A stretch of DNA of 64,000 nt from Stromatinia cepivora. Taxonomy: Eukaryota > Ascomycota > Leotiomycetes > Helotiales > Sclerotiniaceae. This document shows, piece after piece, positions 22,300-34,067 of this stretch. The stretch covers positions 806,001-870,000 of the forward strand of contig RCTD01000007.1 in assembly GCA_014898415.1 (NCBI GenBank). The letters run 5' to 3'. Every line of letters begins with the position of its first letter. Positions within the stretch are counted from its first letter, which is position 1. The position numbers and the translations under genes are program-made. The notes under the pieces were generated by a model. It was given only the letters and a program-made list of their open reading frames with translations. It searched no databases and was not told the DNA's origin.

Positions 22300-25060
22300 C
22301 GGAAATATGAAAATTGTATTATTGTTTCGGTTATCTTTTTGTAGATAGATTCTATTGAATTCTTCAATATATAGGTTATACAAATATTGCTCAAGGAGAT
22401 CTTGAAAGATTTATGAAATTCTGCGAATATTGTTAAAAATACAGAAAATCCTTAGGTAGATTTAAATTCAATTTTCGTAATGATATTGAATTTAATTATT
22501 CGATTATAATCAATATTATATATATTAATAACAAATCAATATTATATATTATTGATAAAGGAATTAGATTCTAAACAGTATAATAGTTTGATAATATTAA
22601 TGCGAAGTATATATAGGATAAATTAAGAATATACTGAATAGATATATATCTAGGTTTATTAGATTATATCATTTATAATATTAGGAAAAATTTTGTAAAT
22701 AAGGAATTCAAATAATATATCAAAATGATAATAATTATTACAAAAAGTATACCCATTAAAATATATTGGTCGATCGGGATGATTGAACACTACCATCAAA
22801 TTATTCGATATATATATAATATCATCGAAAAAGAATTTAAAGGTATTAAAATAATGAAAGAGTCGATATTATAAATAATAATAAAAGTAATCAATAATAT
22901 TATTAATTTTAACGGAATTATATCTATCCTTCTAATATTCGAAGTATACCCACAAATAAACGAATTCGATTCATTAATATCTAATATTCAATAACGATTT
23001 AATACAATCAAAAAAACAAATAATAAGATCAAAAAGCTTTGAATTAAAAAATAAGTAATAGATACATTAAATCAATATAATAGTCTAAATATAATTCCAA
23101 TTTATAAATTACTAATCAATTCAAAGGTATAAATATAAAAAGAAAAAAACAATCGAATTACCGGATGAATAGGGTTATTTATATTACTATAAATCGAAGG
23201 CGAAATCTATATAATTCAATTACCAAATAGATTTATAATCTTTCGATTTATAACAATAAAACTTTATACAATCGAAACAATGATACCAACAGAATTTATT
23301 ATATAAACAGAATATACTACAACAGAATAAATCCTTTAAAAAACATTCTTGAAGGATTTCGAAATTATCATTCAGGAGAAATTTAAGATTATGTTAAAAA
23401 ATATGGTGGAGGCGAATTCTGGTATCCTTTAAGTAATCATTCTTCCAATGAAAATATTATATAATATAATAAACATAATATTGATTAAAATTATAACAAC
23501 ATATCTTATTAAGGATATAATAATAATATCAAATATAATTATCTACTTTTAAAATAATAAAAAAGAAAATATTATCGAATCCTTCAATAAAAATCTATTG
23601 ATATCCGATATACCCCAAAATCTATTGATTTATAAAGAATTAAGAAAGAAAAAAATTAATAATTTAATAAAAAATAGTGTATTCGAAATTATATAATAGA
23701 CAAATATATCAGAAGGTATGTGAATATTCAAATCAAGATTTATCAATAAAATCAAAAACGAAAACATTAAAAAAACATTCCCAAAATCGAAATTTGTAAT
23801 CCAAATATAAAATGATATAAAAAAGGAAACAATATTAATACAATTACCTATAATTCAATAAACAAATTAATATTTGATATTAAATATCATAATTATTTTA
23901 TAATCAATTATATAAATAATTTTATATATTAAGGATATTATTTAAATTTATATATAAACAATATTCAATCTAATATAATTATTCTATATCCTACCACCTA
24001 AGGAAATAGAATTTATAAAGAGAATATTATTATGAATAATTAAATCATTATATAGTATACTAAAGATTGAAAATCATTAATTCAGTATTTATTATAATCA
24101 TTATTTTATTATATTTTAAATAATTTAATCAATTTATAACCCTTACCTAATATATATTAAACAAAAAGATAAAGTATTCGGATTAGTAAAACTTCAAATG
24201 GATAATATAATCATTATAACCAATAAAACATTTACAAATAAAAAATAAAAAGAATTCGAAAATACAAAATTTCTTGTAAAGGATCAAGAAATTTTATTAT
24301 TTAAAAACCTCTTCAAATTTAATAGAATTGTTATCATTTAAATAAACAACAATTTCATTTATATCAATCAGAAAAGGCAATATATAAATCTACAATTCAT
24401 CAAAATTTAATTAATTAATATTTATAATACAAAAAATCAATATATCGTTCAATATATAAAAGAAATTTATATTTCAATAATATATCAACCAGAAATATTA
24501 TTCACTTTTTTTTTTGTTATCCAAATTATCAATCCCAAAAAGAAAGATACGAAATTGATAAATAAAACAATCTAATAATAAATAAATAATTCAATTAAAG
24601 GATTGAAATTTGTATTATTCAATTTCGATTTATTAAAACTAATAATATTCATAGATACATTATTTATTAATAATTGAAATCTATCCTCATAAATCGAATA
24701 TATCATTATATTAATAAACAAGAATAATAAAGCGAATCTAATTCATTAATCATCCATCAAATACAAAAGAATTATTAGGAGTATACTAACATCAGAACTT
24801 TATAGTATAACCTTAAGATTCGATATTAATATGGTATTCAAAAAACATTATCAGAAATATATTACTAAAGCAGAAAGTATTATTAATTATATATACAAAT
24901 TCGAAATCGCTTCACAATTATCTTACAAAACTAGATTCAATATAAAAGAAAAAACTGATGATTGATTTAATGATTTTACAGCAATTGTATAAACGAAGGG
25001 AGATAATGGAAATCAAATGGATTGATGGAGAATCTAATCTTGCTGATATAATAACGAAGG
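22300..25060 (+). pseudogene. Copia A polyprotein remains
   Basis: Order integrase (~22788), RT (~23730-23880), RNase H (~24600-24830), then a terminal IDGESNLADIITK (~25021) that matches the usual end of copia RNase H (PAD..TK). Every block contains stops; no frame is intact. Confidence 0.8.
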
Positions 25061-25364
25061 TAAAATTATGTTAAGTTTTCAGAGATCTTGTAGAAAATAA
25101 TACAATTAAGGTTAAGGTTATAAAATAAATAAAGAGATCAGAATATGATAAGGAGAAAATGATATAAATACAGAAATCGAAGAACGAATGCAAAATAAGA
25201 ACCATTATAGGCATATATTCAATCATCGGATATATAATCATTTTATATATAAATTGATTCGAATAAAGGAACAAAACAAAAGCTAGAATTGAAAAGAATA
25301 CTTATTTGTTGGGCATGTATATTCCTGAAATATATGATATTTCGATTTTAAGAGAAGTTGTTAG

Positions 25365-27411
25365 TGTTGGAATATGAATCATATAACGTGGTTTATCACC
25401 GGGTCGCCGATATCACCGGGTCGCCACTTTTTATACTATTCAACCATTTTAAATCTATATTATTCAATAACAATTGAATCAATTGATTAAAACTATTAAG
25501 AATCTAATAATCTAGGATCTATTATATTGTTTTGATAAGTTCTTATATTATGTTCTGTCTTTCTGCATTTACTACAATATCGATTAAAAAATGCTTTCCT
25601 ATTAAAATTCCTCTCTTTTTGATATTTATTATATTGAATTTGAATATCAATCTTTTACTAAGATAATATATCAAAAATCTTTTATTCAATGAACATTTCT
25701 CCTTAATGTAATTGAATTTTTTTTATACATCAATATTTACTTAATACCTTATTTGCTATCCAAAGTATACAATTCTTTGTATTTAAAAATGTATTCTTAT
25801 AAATTAATCTTTCTATATTTTTAATTAAAACTAATATAATTTCGAATATAAATATAAGAGAGTTTAATTAATAATGAGTTATTCGAAATTTAACTAATAT
25901 TGATTGAGAAAGAACTTTTGTTGGATTATAAAGAGTTTAAGAGATTTATTAATCTAAATCGAAAAAGGAAAGGGTAAGTATACGAATTCGAATATCTAAT
26001 TTCGAAAGTACAACTTCAGGATTAAATAGAATTAAACCTGTTCCTCGAAACCCTGCTTTTATATTCTAAGAAGTGATTGATTTTTTGTATACAATTTTAA
26101 AAGTTATAAAGAATTCAACTTTCGAAATATATTTGATATATACTTTGATAAATCCATTAATTTGATCATTATATAAACGTTTCAGATTACCAAAACAGTT
26201 AATATCAAATAATTGAATTAAATAATTTGAATATATAATATTATTCTTTTTATAATATATTTGAAAAGCTATTGATTTATAACTTTCATATCTATCTAAT
26301 ATCAATATTCGATATTTGCCCTTTCTTTGATTTTTAATATACTTATCGAAGTATTTCAATTATTCTAAATCTATCTCATTGTTTATCTACCCATTAAATA
26401 TAAATTTAATAGCCCATTCCACAAAAAGATTTGTTTCGGTATATCAATTGAAAAAATAAACTTGTCTTTGAATTACTAAAAATAAAGGAATAGTTTCATC
26501 CTTTTTATTTCTGTATATTATTACTATAACCCATTCTCGATTATCTAATTATACTAATTTACTTCTATTATATCTTTTGATACTAATAATAACTATTGCT
26601 ATATATATAATCCCTATTATAAAGCCTATTTCATCGAAATTATAGAAATCGCTATCCAAAATACTATATTTCGTTCATATATTCATAACCAATCGAAACC
26701 ACTCTTCAATAAACTTAAAATCTTTACAAAAAGCTCTTTGAAAATTATAAACACAATTAAAACACATCTTTAATTCGATTCAATACTTTACAAATCGATA
26801 TACCCAGAACTTCCCAATGCATTTCGCACCCTTCGATTCAAGAATATAATTCACCATATCTTCCACATTCTTCAATTTAAATAGAAATCCTTTTGAATCC
26901 ATATCAAATATATATTAAACAATCACCTCTTCTTCTAATTCTATAATCTTATAACTATTCGCTCGAATCTCCATTTGATTGCTTCGATCATTGATTCTAT
27001 CGCATAATATAAATCGAAGCACTATATAGAGTTTTACAGCTTTAATAATTAATAGATTTTTAGATTTACGAATAACTTCAATAATTAAAATAATTCAGGC
27101 TTCTTTTGATAATGTTTCCATAATAATTCGTTGAAATATCGCATATTGAAATTGAGATAATTGAATAGTATAAAAAGTGGCGACCCGGTGATATTGGCGA
27201 CCCGGTGATAAACCACGTTATATGATAAGGATGGTAAGGATGATAAAGATTATATAAGCACTAATACTCGTATTAGTGCTTCGGCATACATTATTATATA
27301 GATCTTCACCCTTCATAGATTCTAGCTCTTTAGGCAAATCAAAATGTATTAACAAAGAGTTCTATACGTTTGTTGATAAACTTCATTTCCCCGTGTACAG
27401 TTGTCCCGATA
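25365..27411 (+). repeat. 3' LTR of copia A, interrupted by pogo copy 3
   Basis: LTR bases 1-21 lie at 25365-25385 and bases 22-212 at 27221-27411. Removing 25386-27218 and one TA restores a continuous 212 bp LTR colinear with the solo LTR. Confidence 0.92.
25386..27218 (-). mobile_element. Fot1/pogo-like DNA transposon, copy 3 (1,833 bp), reversed
   Basis: Inverted repeats begin ACGTGGTTTATCACCGGGTC at both ends; TA duplications at 25384-25385 and 27219-27220. Orientation is opposite to copies 1 and 2. On the minus strand the stretch YFDKYIKNQRKGKYRILIL (26359-26290) is nearly the same as in copy 1 and leads into the DGHES-like motif. It is the youngest insertion in the nest and is itself decayed. 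Confidence 0.92.
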
Positions 27412-28419
27412 ATAATTATTAAATTGATGGATTTATTAAGATTTATATCAATTATATCATTAAAATTGAATTCTTTAAAACTTTTAAAATTGTATATCAA
27501 TAATCAATTACAGCTCAGAATATAAAAGCTGATTTTCGAGGAATAAATCTAATACTATTCGATCCTCAAACTATACTCTCAAAATTAAATATTCGAATTT
27601 GTATATCTATTCTTCCATTCATCGATTTAAACTTTTAGATCTTTCAAACACTTTATAATCCAATTAAAACTCTTTTATAATCAATTTTAATAAAATCTCG
27701 AATAACTCATCATCAATCAAATTCCCCTATATCTATATTTGAAACTATATTAACTTTAATTAAAAGTATAAAGAGATTAACCCATAAAAATATACTTTTA
27801 AATACAAAGAATCATATATTTCGAAAAATAAATAAAATATTAAACAAATATCAATACACTAAAAAGATTCAATTATATAATAAAGGAATACTTACTAAAC
27901 AAAAAACTAAAGATATATTATTTCAATAAAAGATTAATATTCAGATTCAATATAATGAATATCAAAATAAAGAGAATTTTAATAAAGAAATATCTTCTAA
28001 TTGATACTATAATAAATATAGGAGGATTAATTACAATTCAAGAATTTGTCAAAATAATATAATAGATTCTAGATTATTAGATTCTTAATAGTTTCAATCA
28101 ATTGATTTAATAATTGTTGAATAATATAAAATTGAAGTAATTGAATGATGGAAAAAGTGGCGACCCGGTGATATTGGCGATCCGATGATAAACCACGTTA
28201 TATGAATTCGAATAAAATATTTGAAGATTCATAATGATTTATGAATTTTATATTAAAGAATATAAAGAAAATATGAAATTTCTTTAAATTTATTAAAATA
28301 TTATTATATTATTATAAGGAGATATTTTTTTAAAAAATATTAATTCCTTTTTTTAATTAATATTGGAAGTATTTAAAATGATATTTATTAAATTACAACA
28401 GTATTTATTTCTATTCTAA

Positions 28420-29081
28420 AAAATACAACACGTTTTTGAAAAAGTTCAAAGACATACTTGATATACCCCGGGACTTCGTTCATCTCAAAGACCTACGCAA
28501 TGCATTGGTGGAGAATATGATACCCAAGCCTGATCATGGACTCAATGTATCGAACACATGGTCGGATAACATATCTGATACAGGGATGGAAATCTGGTCG
28601 CATATACTCAAATTTTTTCAATGGCAATATGTCCGTATTGATAGAGAAGGTGGTGTCATGAGTCATCTTGCAACGGGTAACGGTATACACCGATCAGAAA
28701 TATCCTCATTCATTCCCGGGCCTGCATCGTCACCTACACTACCTAACGACACACTTCATTTTATCTACTTGGATATTTGGACGTCTGATCACGTAGATTT
28801 CTTTACAAGACGATTACTTGGTATTCCAGAAATAGCATACCGAAGTTTTTTACATCAGGCTGGCCACAAAGATGCCAATGTTAGGACCAAAAAGGCATAC
28901 ATTGCAGGGGATAAGGAATGGGAAACATTTCTAATGAGTACAAAATAACTTCCAATTTAGCTTTGGAACATATGATGAAGCATTCTCGGGTGGTGGATTG
29001 AGATTTGGAGATGTGTTTCACAAGGGAGAAGGGAAGTGGTGTTTTACTCTGGGTATATTGGGGATTGGTCATAAAGGCTGA
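28420..29081 (+). pseudogene. 5'-truncated gene remnant at the right edge of the island
   Basis: Normal codon use begins abruptly at about 28420 (YNTFLKKFKDILDIPRDFVH...) with no ATG in the right place; upstream is AT-rich island DNA. The frame ends at TAA 28946-28948 (...WETFLMSTK). A one-base shift in the AAAA run at about 28942-28945 would continue the coding signal as NNFQFSFGTYDEAFSGGGLR and on to a TGA at 29079-29081. So the gene seems to have lost its 5' part to the island and to carry a frameshift. The ~215-residue product has no family I recognise. Confidence 0.55.
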
Positions 29082-30548
29082 AGGAGAGGAGTGATATGGG
29101 TATGGGCATAGGGGAATACGATATCATCGGGACAGCACAGAGTTGAGGGTCGGTCGTATAATTACTCAGTACAAGGGAGTATGCTTTCATATTCTCATTG
29201 GCTAGTTAGTTCAGATCCTCATCAATAACTAAACACATCCCATAAATGTTTGCCAGCCCCTTGAAGTTTATTCCTTAGGCCTGTGACTACCTTTATGTTC
29301 GACGCACGGTTCGTCAAGACTAGACATAAGCGGCCATATCGTATGGAAAGGTTTCTCTTGTGAATCATTCATCATTCAGCTTAGAAGAGAAAACAGAGAA
29401 GGTTGTAAAGATATGTTATGGAAAAGTTGTAATGGTTGGCTGGCAGTAAGTTATTGATCCTAATTATGGAAACAATGATGGTAATAACTCGTTGAATAGT
29501 CAATAAATCATTGCGATGAAAAGAGAGGGGTTTGGTCGGATGGTCAGGGGAAGAAGCTAATGATCCAATGGTAAATATTGATGGAGAGTAGGGAAAGAGG
29601 GAGAGAGAGAGGGAAGAGAGAAAGGGAAGAAAAGGGGGAGAGGAAGAAGAGAGGAGGAAGAGATGATGATTGCTGGTAAAGAATAGAAGGAAGATGGCCA
29701 GATGGTGAAGGGTGGTGAAAAGAGGGGGGAAGCGGGAGGATGATCGACGGCTATGTCTTATCCTCTTGTAAGATACAGAGGAATGCTTGGGCAACTTCCA
29801 TGAGTTCAATGAGTTCAATGCGGTGCTCATGAACCAAGGCCCACCAAAACACGTGATTATCGAAACATCGTTCGTCCGAGCGGTAGTAATAGGGACATGT
29901 AGTGGATGCAACATCCCATCCCGTCTTTGCTTCTTTGCTCGGAATCGTGTTTCAAATGGAATTTGACAACTTTTAACTTTTAACACAACGGACGTCATAT
30001 ATTTGTGATCTTTTGGGCTTTGTGGAGGGAAATTCCCATTGAAATATACAGGTAAATACCCATCGATCAATCTACTCTGAGTCTAGATGAAATTCAAAAT
30101 TTGATAGTGGGTTTATCGAATTATTCATCATGACTAAGAAAAATTTAACTATTTACCAAATCTGTTAGAGCTAGTGATCAGCTAGGCAGATTTTAAGTTA
30201 GTGTTCCCTACCTAATCAAAGGGCTGAGCACGGCTCAATAGAATTTCTAACATAGATCACCACTGCGATAAGATCTCTCATTGGCTTCCACCTGTGGCAG
30301 TTCCCCAATACGTCAAACCTCAAATTTAACTTACAAAGCACTGTCCTTCTATTTTTTGATGAATATATAGGAAAAGGTATATAGGGTCCCATCTCCTAGA
30401 TGATTACTTCAACTCGTAATCACATCACTTCTATAACCTCATATCTTCCACACTTTGTTGAAGAGTATCTTTATTTCGATTCTCACCTCACGTCGATATC
30501 TAATTTCCCAGTCATTGAAACTAAGTGAAACTACCACATCGCGAGATA
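29082..30548. other. Intergenic, promoter side of the AIF-type gene
   Basis: A long minus-strand open stretch at 29381-30070 encodes mostly Ser/Leu/Phe/Pro runs over a purine-rich (GGGAGAGAGAG) tract and is probably not a gene. Nothing else is supported. The final ~200 bp, CT-rich, should be the 5' leader of the downstream gene. Confidence 0.5.
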
Positions 30549-31870
30549 ATGGCGAACCTTCTCAAGAACATTCTCGTCTTAGGTGGATCTTATGCTGGAG
30601 TCAGTACAGCACATAGAATCCTCAAGCAGTCAGCCAAAGCTGGACTAGCCATCAAGATCACATTAGTTTCACCTAATACCCATGTATACTGGAACCTTGC
30701 ATCCGTACGAGCAATCGTACCTGGAGAAATGCCAGATGAGAAAGTTTTCTCTTCCATAGCTGCAGGATTCAAGCAATACGCAGTTGATAGATTCGAATTT
30801 ATTGTCGGTGCCGCTGAAGTGCTGGATGTGGAGAATAAAACAGTTGTTGTCTCGGGGGATAGTGGGAGATCGAGCTTGAATTATGATACCCTTATACTTG
30901 CCACTGGTTCAAGAACTAAAGAAGATTCTCCTTTCAAAAGTAAGGGTTCATATCAAGAAACGCTTGACTCATTACATGAGTGGCAATCTAAGGTCAAGAA
31001 TGCATCTTCTATCTGTGTTGCCGGTGCTGGAGCCACAGGTATGTTCTTCCTGTATGATTAATCGAGGATTTCAATACTCATGTATGTGATTAGGTGTGGA
31101 AACATCTGGTGAGCTAGGTTTTGCATACGGGTCATCAAAGAAAATTACTCTGGTAAGTTTGTCCACTGAAAGTTGCACCTCGGAATCCACCCAAATTACT
31201 AACTCTCAATCCTAGATTGCAAGTGGCCCAACTATTCTTGAAGGAACTCCAGCAAGTGTCTCAAAAACTGCCACCAAACAACTACAAAACCTTCATGTCG
31301 ACATCATGGTCTCCACCAAAGTTTCTGGCTCAGCAAAGACACCTGACGGAAAATACGAAATCAAATTATCTAACGGCGAGAAAATTACCACCGATTTGTA
31401 CATTCCAACTATGGGTCTCGTCCCAAATTCTTCGTTTATTCCAGAAAAATACCTCAACACAGCAGGTTTTGCAATCGTGGACGAGTTTTTGAGGTTAAAG
31501 GGTACCGAAGATGTCTGGGTTGTGGGTGATGTGTCAGCTGTTGAGCGACCACAGTATATGAATACCGATAAGCAAAGTGTGCACGTTGCGAAGAACATTG
31601 GGTTGGGATTGAAAAATTCCCTACCATTAAGCTATAAGGTTGCCGAAAAAAGTTAGTTTGCTCCCATTTCCCCTTGATCTCCATTTCCGTTACCGAGGAA
31701 AATGATATACTGACTCTACTGTAGATATGTTAGCGGTTACAGTTGGCAAAAAAGTCGGCACAGGTCATATGGGAGGAATGAAATTCCCTAGCTTCGTGGT
31801 CAATATGGTGAAGGGAAAGACTTTGCTTACTGAGAAGTTGGTGCCCATGGTCAATGGATCTGCATTTTAA
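30549..31870 (+). CDS. AIF/AMID-type FAD-dependent oxidoreductase (FSP1-like)
   Basis: Exons 30549-31038, 31094-31152, 31216-31651 and 31725-31870 (introns 55, 63 and 73 bp), giving 376 residues, close to the ~370 of AIFM2-type proteins. The N-terminal dinucleotide fold reads NILVLGGSYAGVSTAHRI (GxxxxG type, FAD). YDTLILATGSR near residue 120 is the ATG motif. A second Rossmann motif ICVAGAGATGVETSGELG, restored only by splicing at 31039-31093, should bind NAD(P)H. DVWVVGDVSAVE near residue 310 is the C-terminal FAD GD motif. Members oxidise NAD(P)H and reduce quinones; in fungi they are cytosolic or mitochondria-associated. The ATG at 30549 directly precedes the FAD fold. No lesion seen. Confidence 0.93.
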
Positions 31871-34067
31871 AATGATTGTATTGGTATTGGTTGCGCTCTT
31901 CCGTTAGGAGGGATGGAGGTTTAGGCGTTGTGGGAGATGGGACAGGAAGATACCATTTCTTTCTTTTTTCTGCTCGTTAATATCTAATAATATTTGTTCG
32001 ATTCTTTAAGCTGCCAGACACTCCTGAATTGATAACTCTTTGACCGATGTGAGAAGATCTATGATTTGTTAGATTTCAAATGGCTGATCGAGGATGGTTG
32101 AGATGAAGCCACCACTGTAAATTAAATGCAACCGAATGTTGTAGAAAAGGGGAGTTTGGTAGGAAGACAGGAGAGAGCGAATTCGTGGATTATGAGCGAG
32201 GGTAGAAGATGCGGTTGAATAGAGGTAAGAAGAGAGGATGGAAGCTCCGGTTTGTGAAACAGATTCAGTTCCTCTTCCTTAAGCAATTGAATGATCATAG
32301 TCTTGTTATATATCGGAAAGTCAGTATGAGTGAGAGGACGGAAAAAGAGTAGATAGAAGTGTAGACTAAAAGATGAGCTTCCAGCTTACTATAACTACTG
32401 TTACTTATCAAGTGAAAATACTTTTAAAGTAGAATTTTATGAATGGAAAGGTACTTTGAAAGTAGTTATAAGTTTTCTTTTAAATATATATTGATACTCT
32501 TCATATCTCTTTTGATTATACTCTTTCGAGTTCCAAATTGTATTATGCTATTATCATACTTATTCTCATACTTGTCCTCACACTTGTTCTTACACTATTT
32601 CACATTTATGCCCACACTTCTTCCCACTCCTATCCTCACTCTTACTTTCAAAGTATTTCCATGTTCGTGACTCAGGGTGATTCAGGTGGGTAATATCTAA
32701 CATGCACTCGGTCATTTTGAATATCAAGTATTAAATCTATTGTTTATCCAGTCTATTAATTACAAGTAGTTATAAGACTCTATATACATATTTGGTACAA
32801 GGACCCCCGGAAGAATGAACAAACTATGTGGGTATCAACTCAAACTCTAATTATTCAATCAAGACCCCCTCCAAATAACCAGGAAACTAACAGAATAACC
32901 GGCGAGTGTGGTGTGTAGCTTCAGCGATATGGGTGGTTATTAGTGGACAGGAATGGTGGAATTCGAAGGAGAATGGGAATAGAAGATATGGATAGCACTG
33001 CTCTGACTATGGACTGTAACCTGTGTGTCCGACAAATCGGCTGGGAAGGTGGAAATCGATGTAGGTAACTGTTGGTGGACATCGGACAAGCAAGATACTG
33101 ATAGCAATGATTCCCTTGTGTATTATAGCTCTTTTGTTGGACCAGCGACTTGGTGGGAAGTTTCGAAATGACCTAGGAGTGTGTGTTCGGTCATTTTTGG
33201 CAGCTTTAGTGTGTTCTAATGCAACTGGGAGTATGTTTTGCTTTGCAGACTTGATGAACGTGTCTAGAAGCTCCTCCAAGTAGCCTCGAGTAGTAATGAA
33301 TGACGTGTGTATATCATTTGCTCATGAGCCGGTGGATGCTGGAGAGCTGCTGATTCGAAAGATGTAGGATGTATGGTGGTAGGTCATGTCTTCCGAGAAT
33401 CGTAATCAAATCTGCCCAAAGATACCCGTCGGGTGCCCAACTCTACGCCATATGAATAACTCGAGATGCTCGAAAAGGTGGAAAGGTAACAGCGTAATTG
33501 GGCTGGATTGTAGATGTATGCCGTGTTTGAAGTACGTTCGTGTCTTGAGAACGACAAGGTCCTTGTATTCTTATGCTTTTTGAGCTCGTCCGTATGTATC
33601 CAGGCCATTCTCCATTCATTGTAATATGAGATTCGCTGAGGTTGTCGTATTCGCAATCCTTCACCCAACCCATACAATATCCACCCCTTTGTAACATGAA
33701 AGTCGTTGAGGTTATCGTATTTGAAGTTGATTCGATCCTATCTCCATGCTCATATCAGCCATATTTGTACCAAGCCGCCGATCGTGTCCTCCCCATAAAC
33801 TCACACGGAGCGCATCCATTCAATCCCAAACACGAAGCCCGCTCCCACGAAGTCTTATCCTTACAAAACCTATTAACCCATAGAATCTGCGCATCAAATC
33901 CCACATACTCCTCTTACTCGCACACAATTTGAAATATAACCCCCAAAATGAGCCGCGTAGGCCATCCTCCACCCAATTCCGTAGATAGTATTTTCCCACA
34001 TTTGGGCCATCATATTACGCCTCTTGGCTAATTTTACTCATGCTCTTCCCATCTCAAAATCTTCCCC
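31871..34067. other. Intergenic, 2.2 kb without a supported gene
   Basis: Holds the 3' end of the AIF-type gene and the 3' end of the zinc-knuckle gene (convergent). Several short open stretches (32443-32670, 33007-33279, 33384-33932) lack motifs and overlap on both strands. At 33624-33660 and 33697-33730 a ~35 bp segment (CGCTGAGGTTGTCGTATT / CGTTGAGGTTATCGTATT) is imperfectly duplicated in direct orientation. Confidence 0.5.

Larger units (their letters stand above)
18878..27411 (+). mobile_element. Ty1/copia-like retrotransposon A, full length, decayed, with a nested pogo
   Basis: Target duplication ATAAT (18873-18877, 27412-27416). The 5' LTR is 18878-19089. The 3' LTR is 25365-25385 plus 27221-27411 after removing the nested pogo; both LTRs are 212 bp. 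Without the pogo and its TA duplication the element is 6,699 bp. Readable traces in the plus direction include an integrase stretch with IEHYHQIIRYIYNIIEKE (~22788), reverse transcriptase with IFKSRFINKIKNENIKKTF (~23730), and an RNase H region with IEYIIILINKNNKANLIH (~24697) and IDGESNLADIITK (~25021). It is inactive. Internal sequence from 19090 to about 21600 (gag side) is too decayed to parse. Confidence 0.9.
12107..28198 (+). mobile_element. Fot1/pogo-like DNA transposon, copy 2, split by three LTR insertions
   Basis: Left end ACATGGTTTATCATCGGATC at 12107 (TA at 12105-12106); right end with the matching inverted repeat at 28198 (TA at 28199-28200). Own sequence is 12107-12835, 13053-13202, 18688-18877 and 27417-28198, each colinear with copy 1. 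Subtracting the three insertions with one 5 bp duplication each leaves 1,851 bp, exactly the length of copy 1. A helix-turn-helix stretch (RIILAIEVIRKSKNLTITKI) is readable at 12225-12290. The transposase is dead through stops and insertions. This is the oldest element of the nest. Confidence 0.92.
8640..28430. other. AT-rich transposon island with RIP-like decay
   Basis: Base composition changes sharply near 8640 and back near 28430. Inside, nearly all protein-like stretches are dissected by stops, and related copies differ mainly by C/T and G/A transitions with loss of CpA, the signature known for fungal RIP. The island contains three Fot1/pogo-like DNA transposons, two copia elements and a solo LTR (separate entries). 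The parts not explained by these are 8640-10247 and 28201-28430. Confidence 0.85.

Noticed and set aside
29381..30070. 229-codon open stretch on the minus strand
   Set aside because: Composition is dominated by Ser/Leu/Phe/Pro runs over a simple purine tract; no motif, no intron structure, and it lies in the promoter side of the AIF-type gene.
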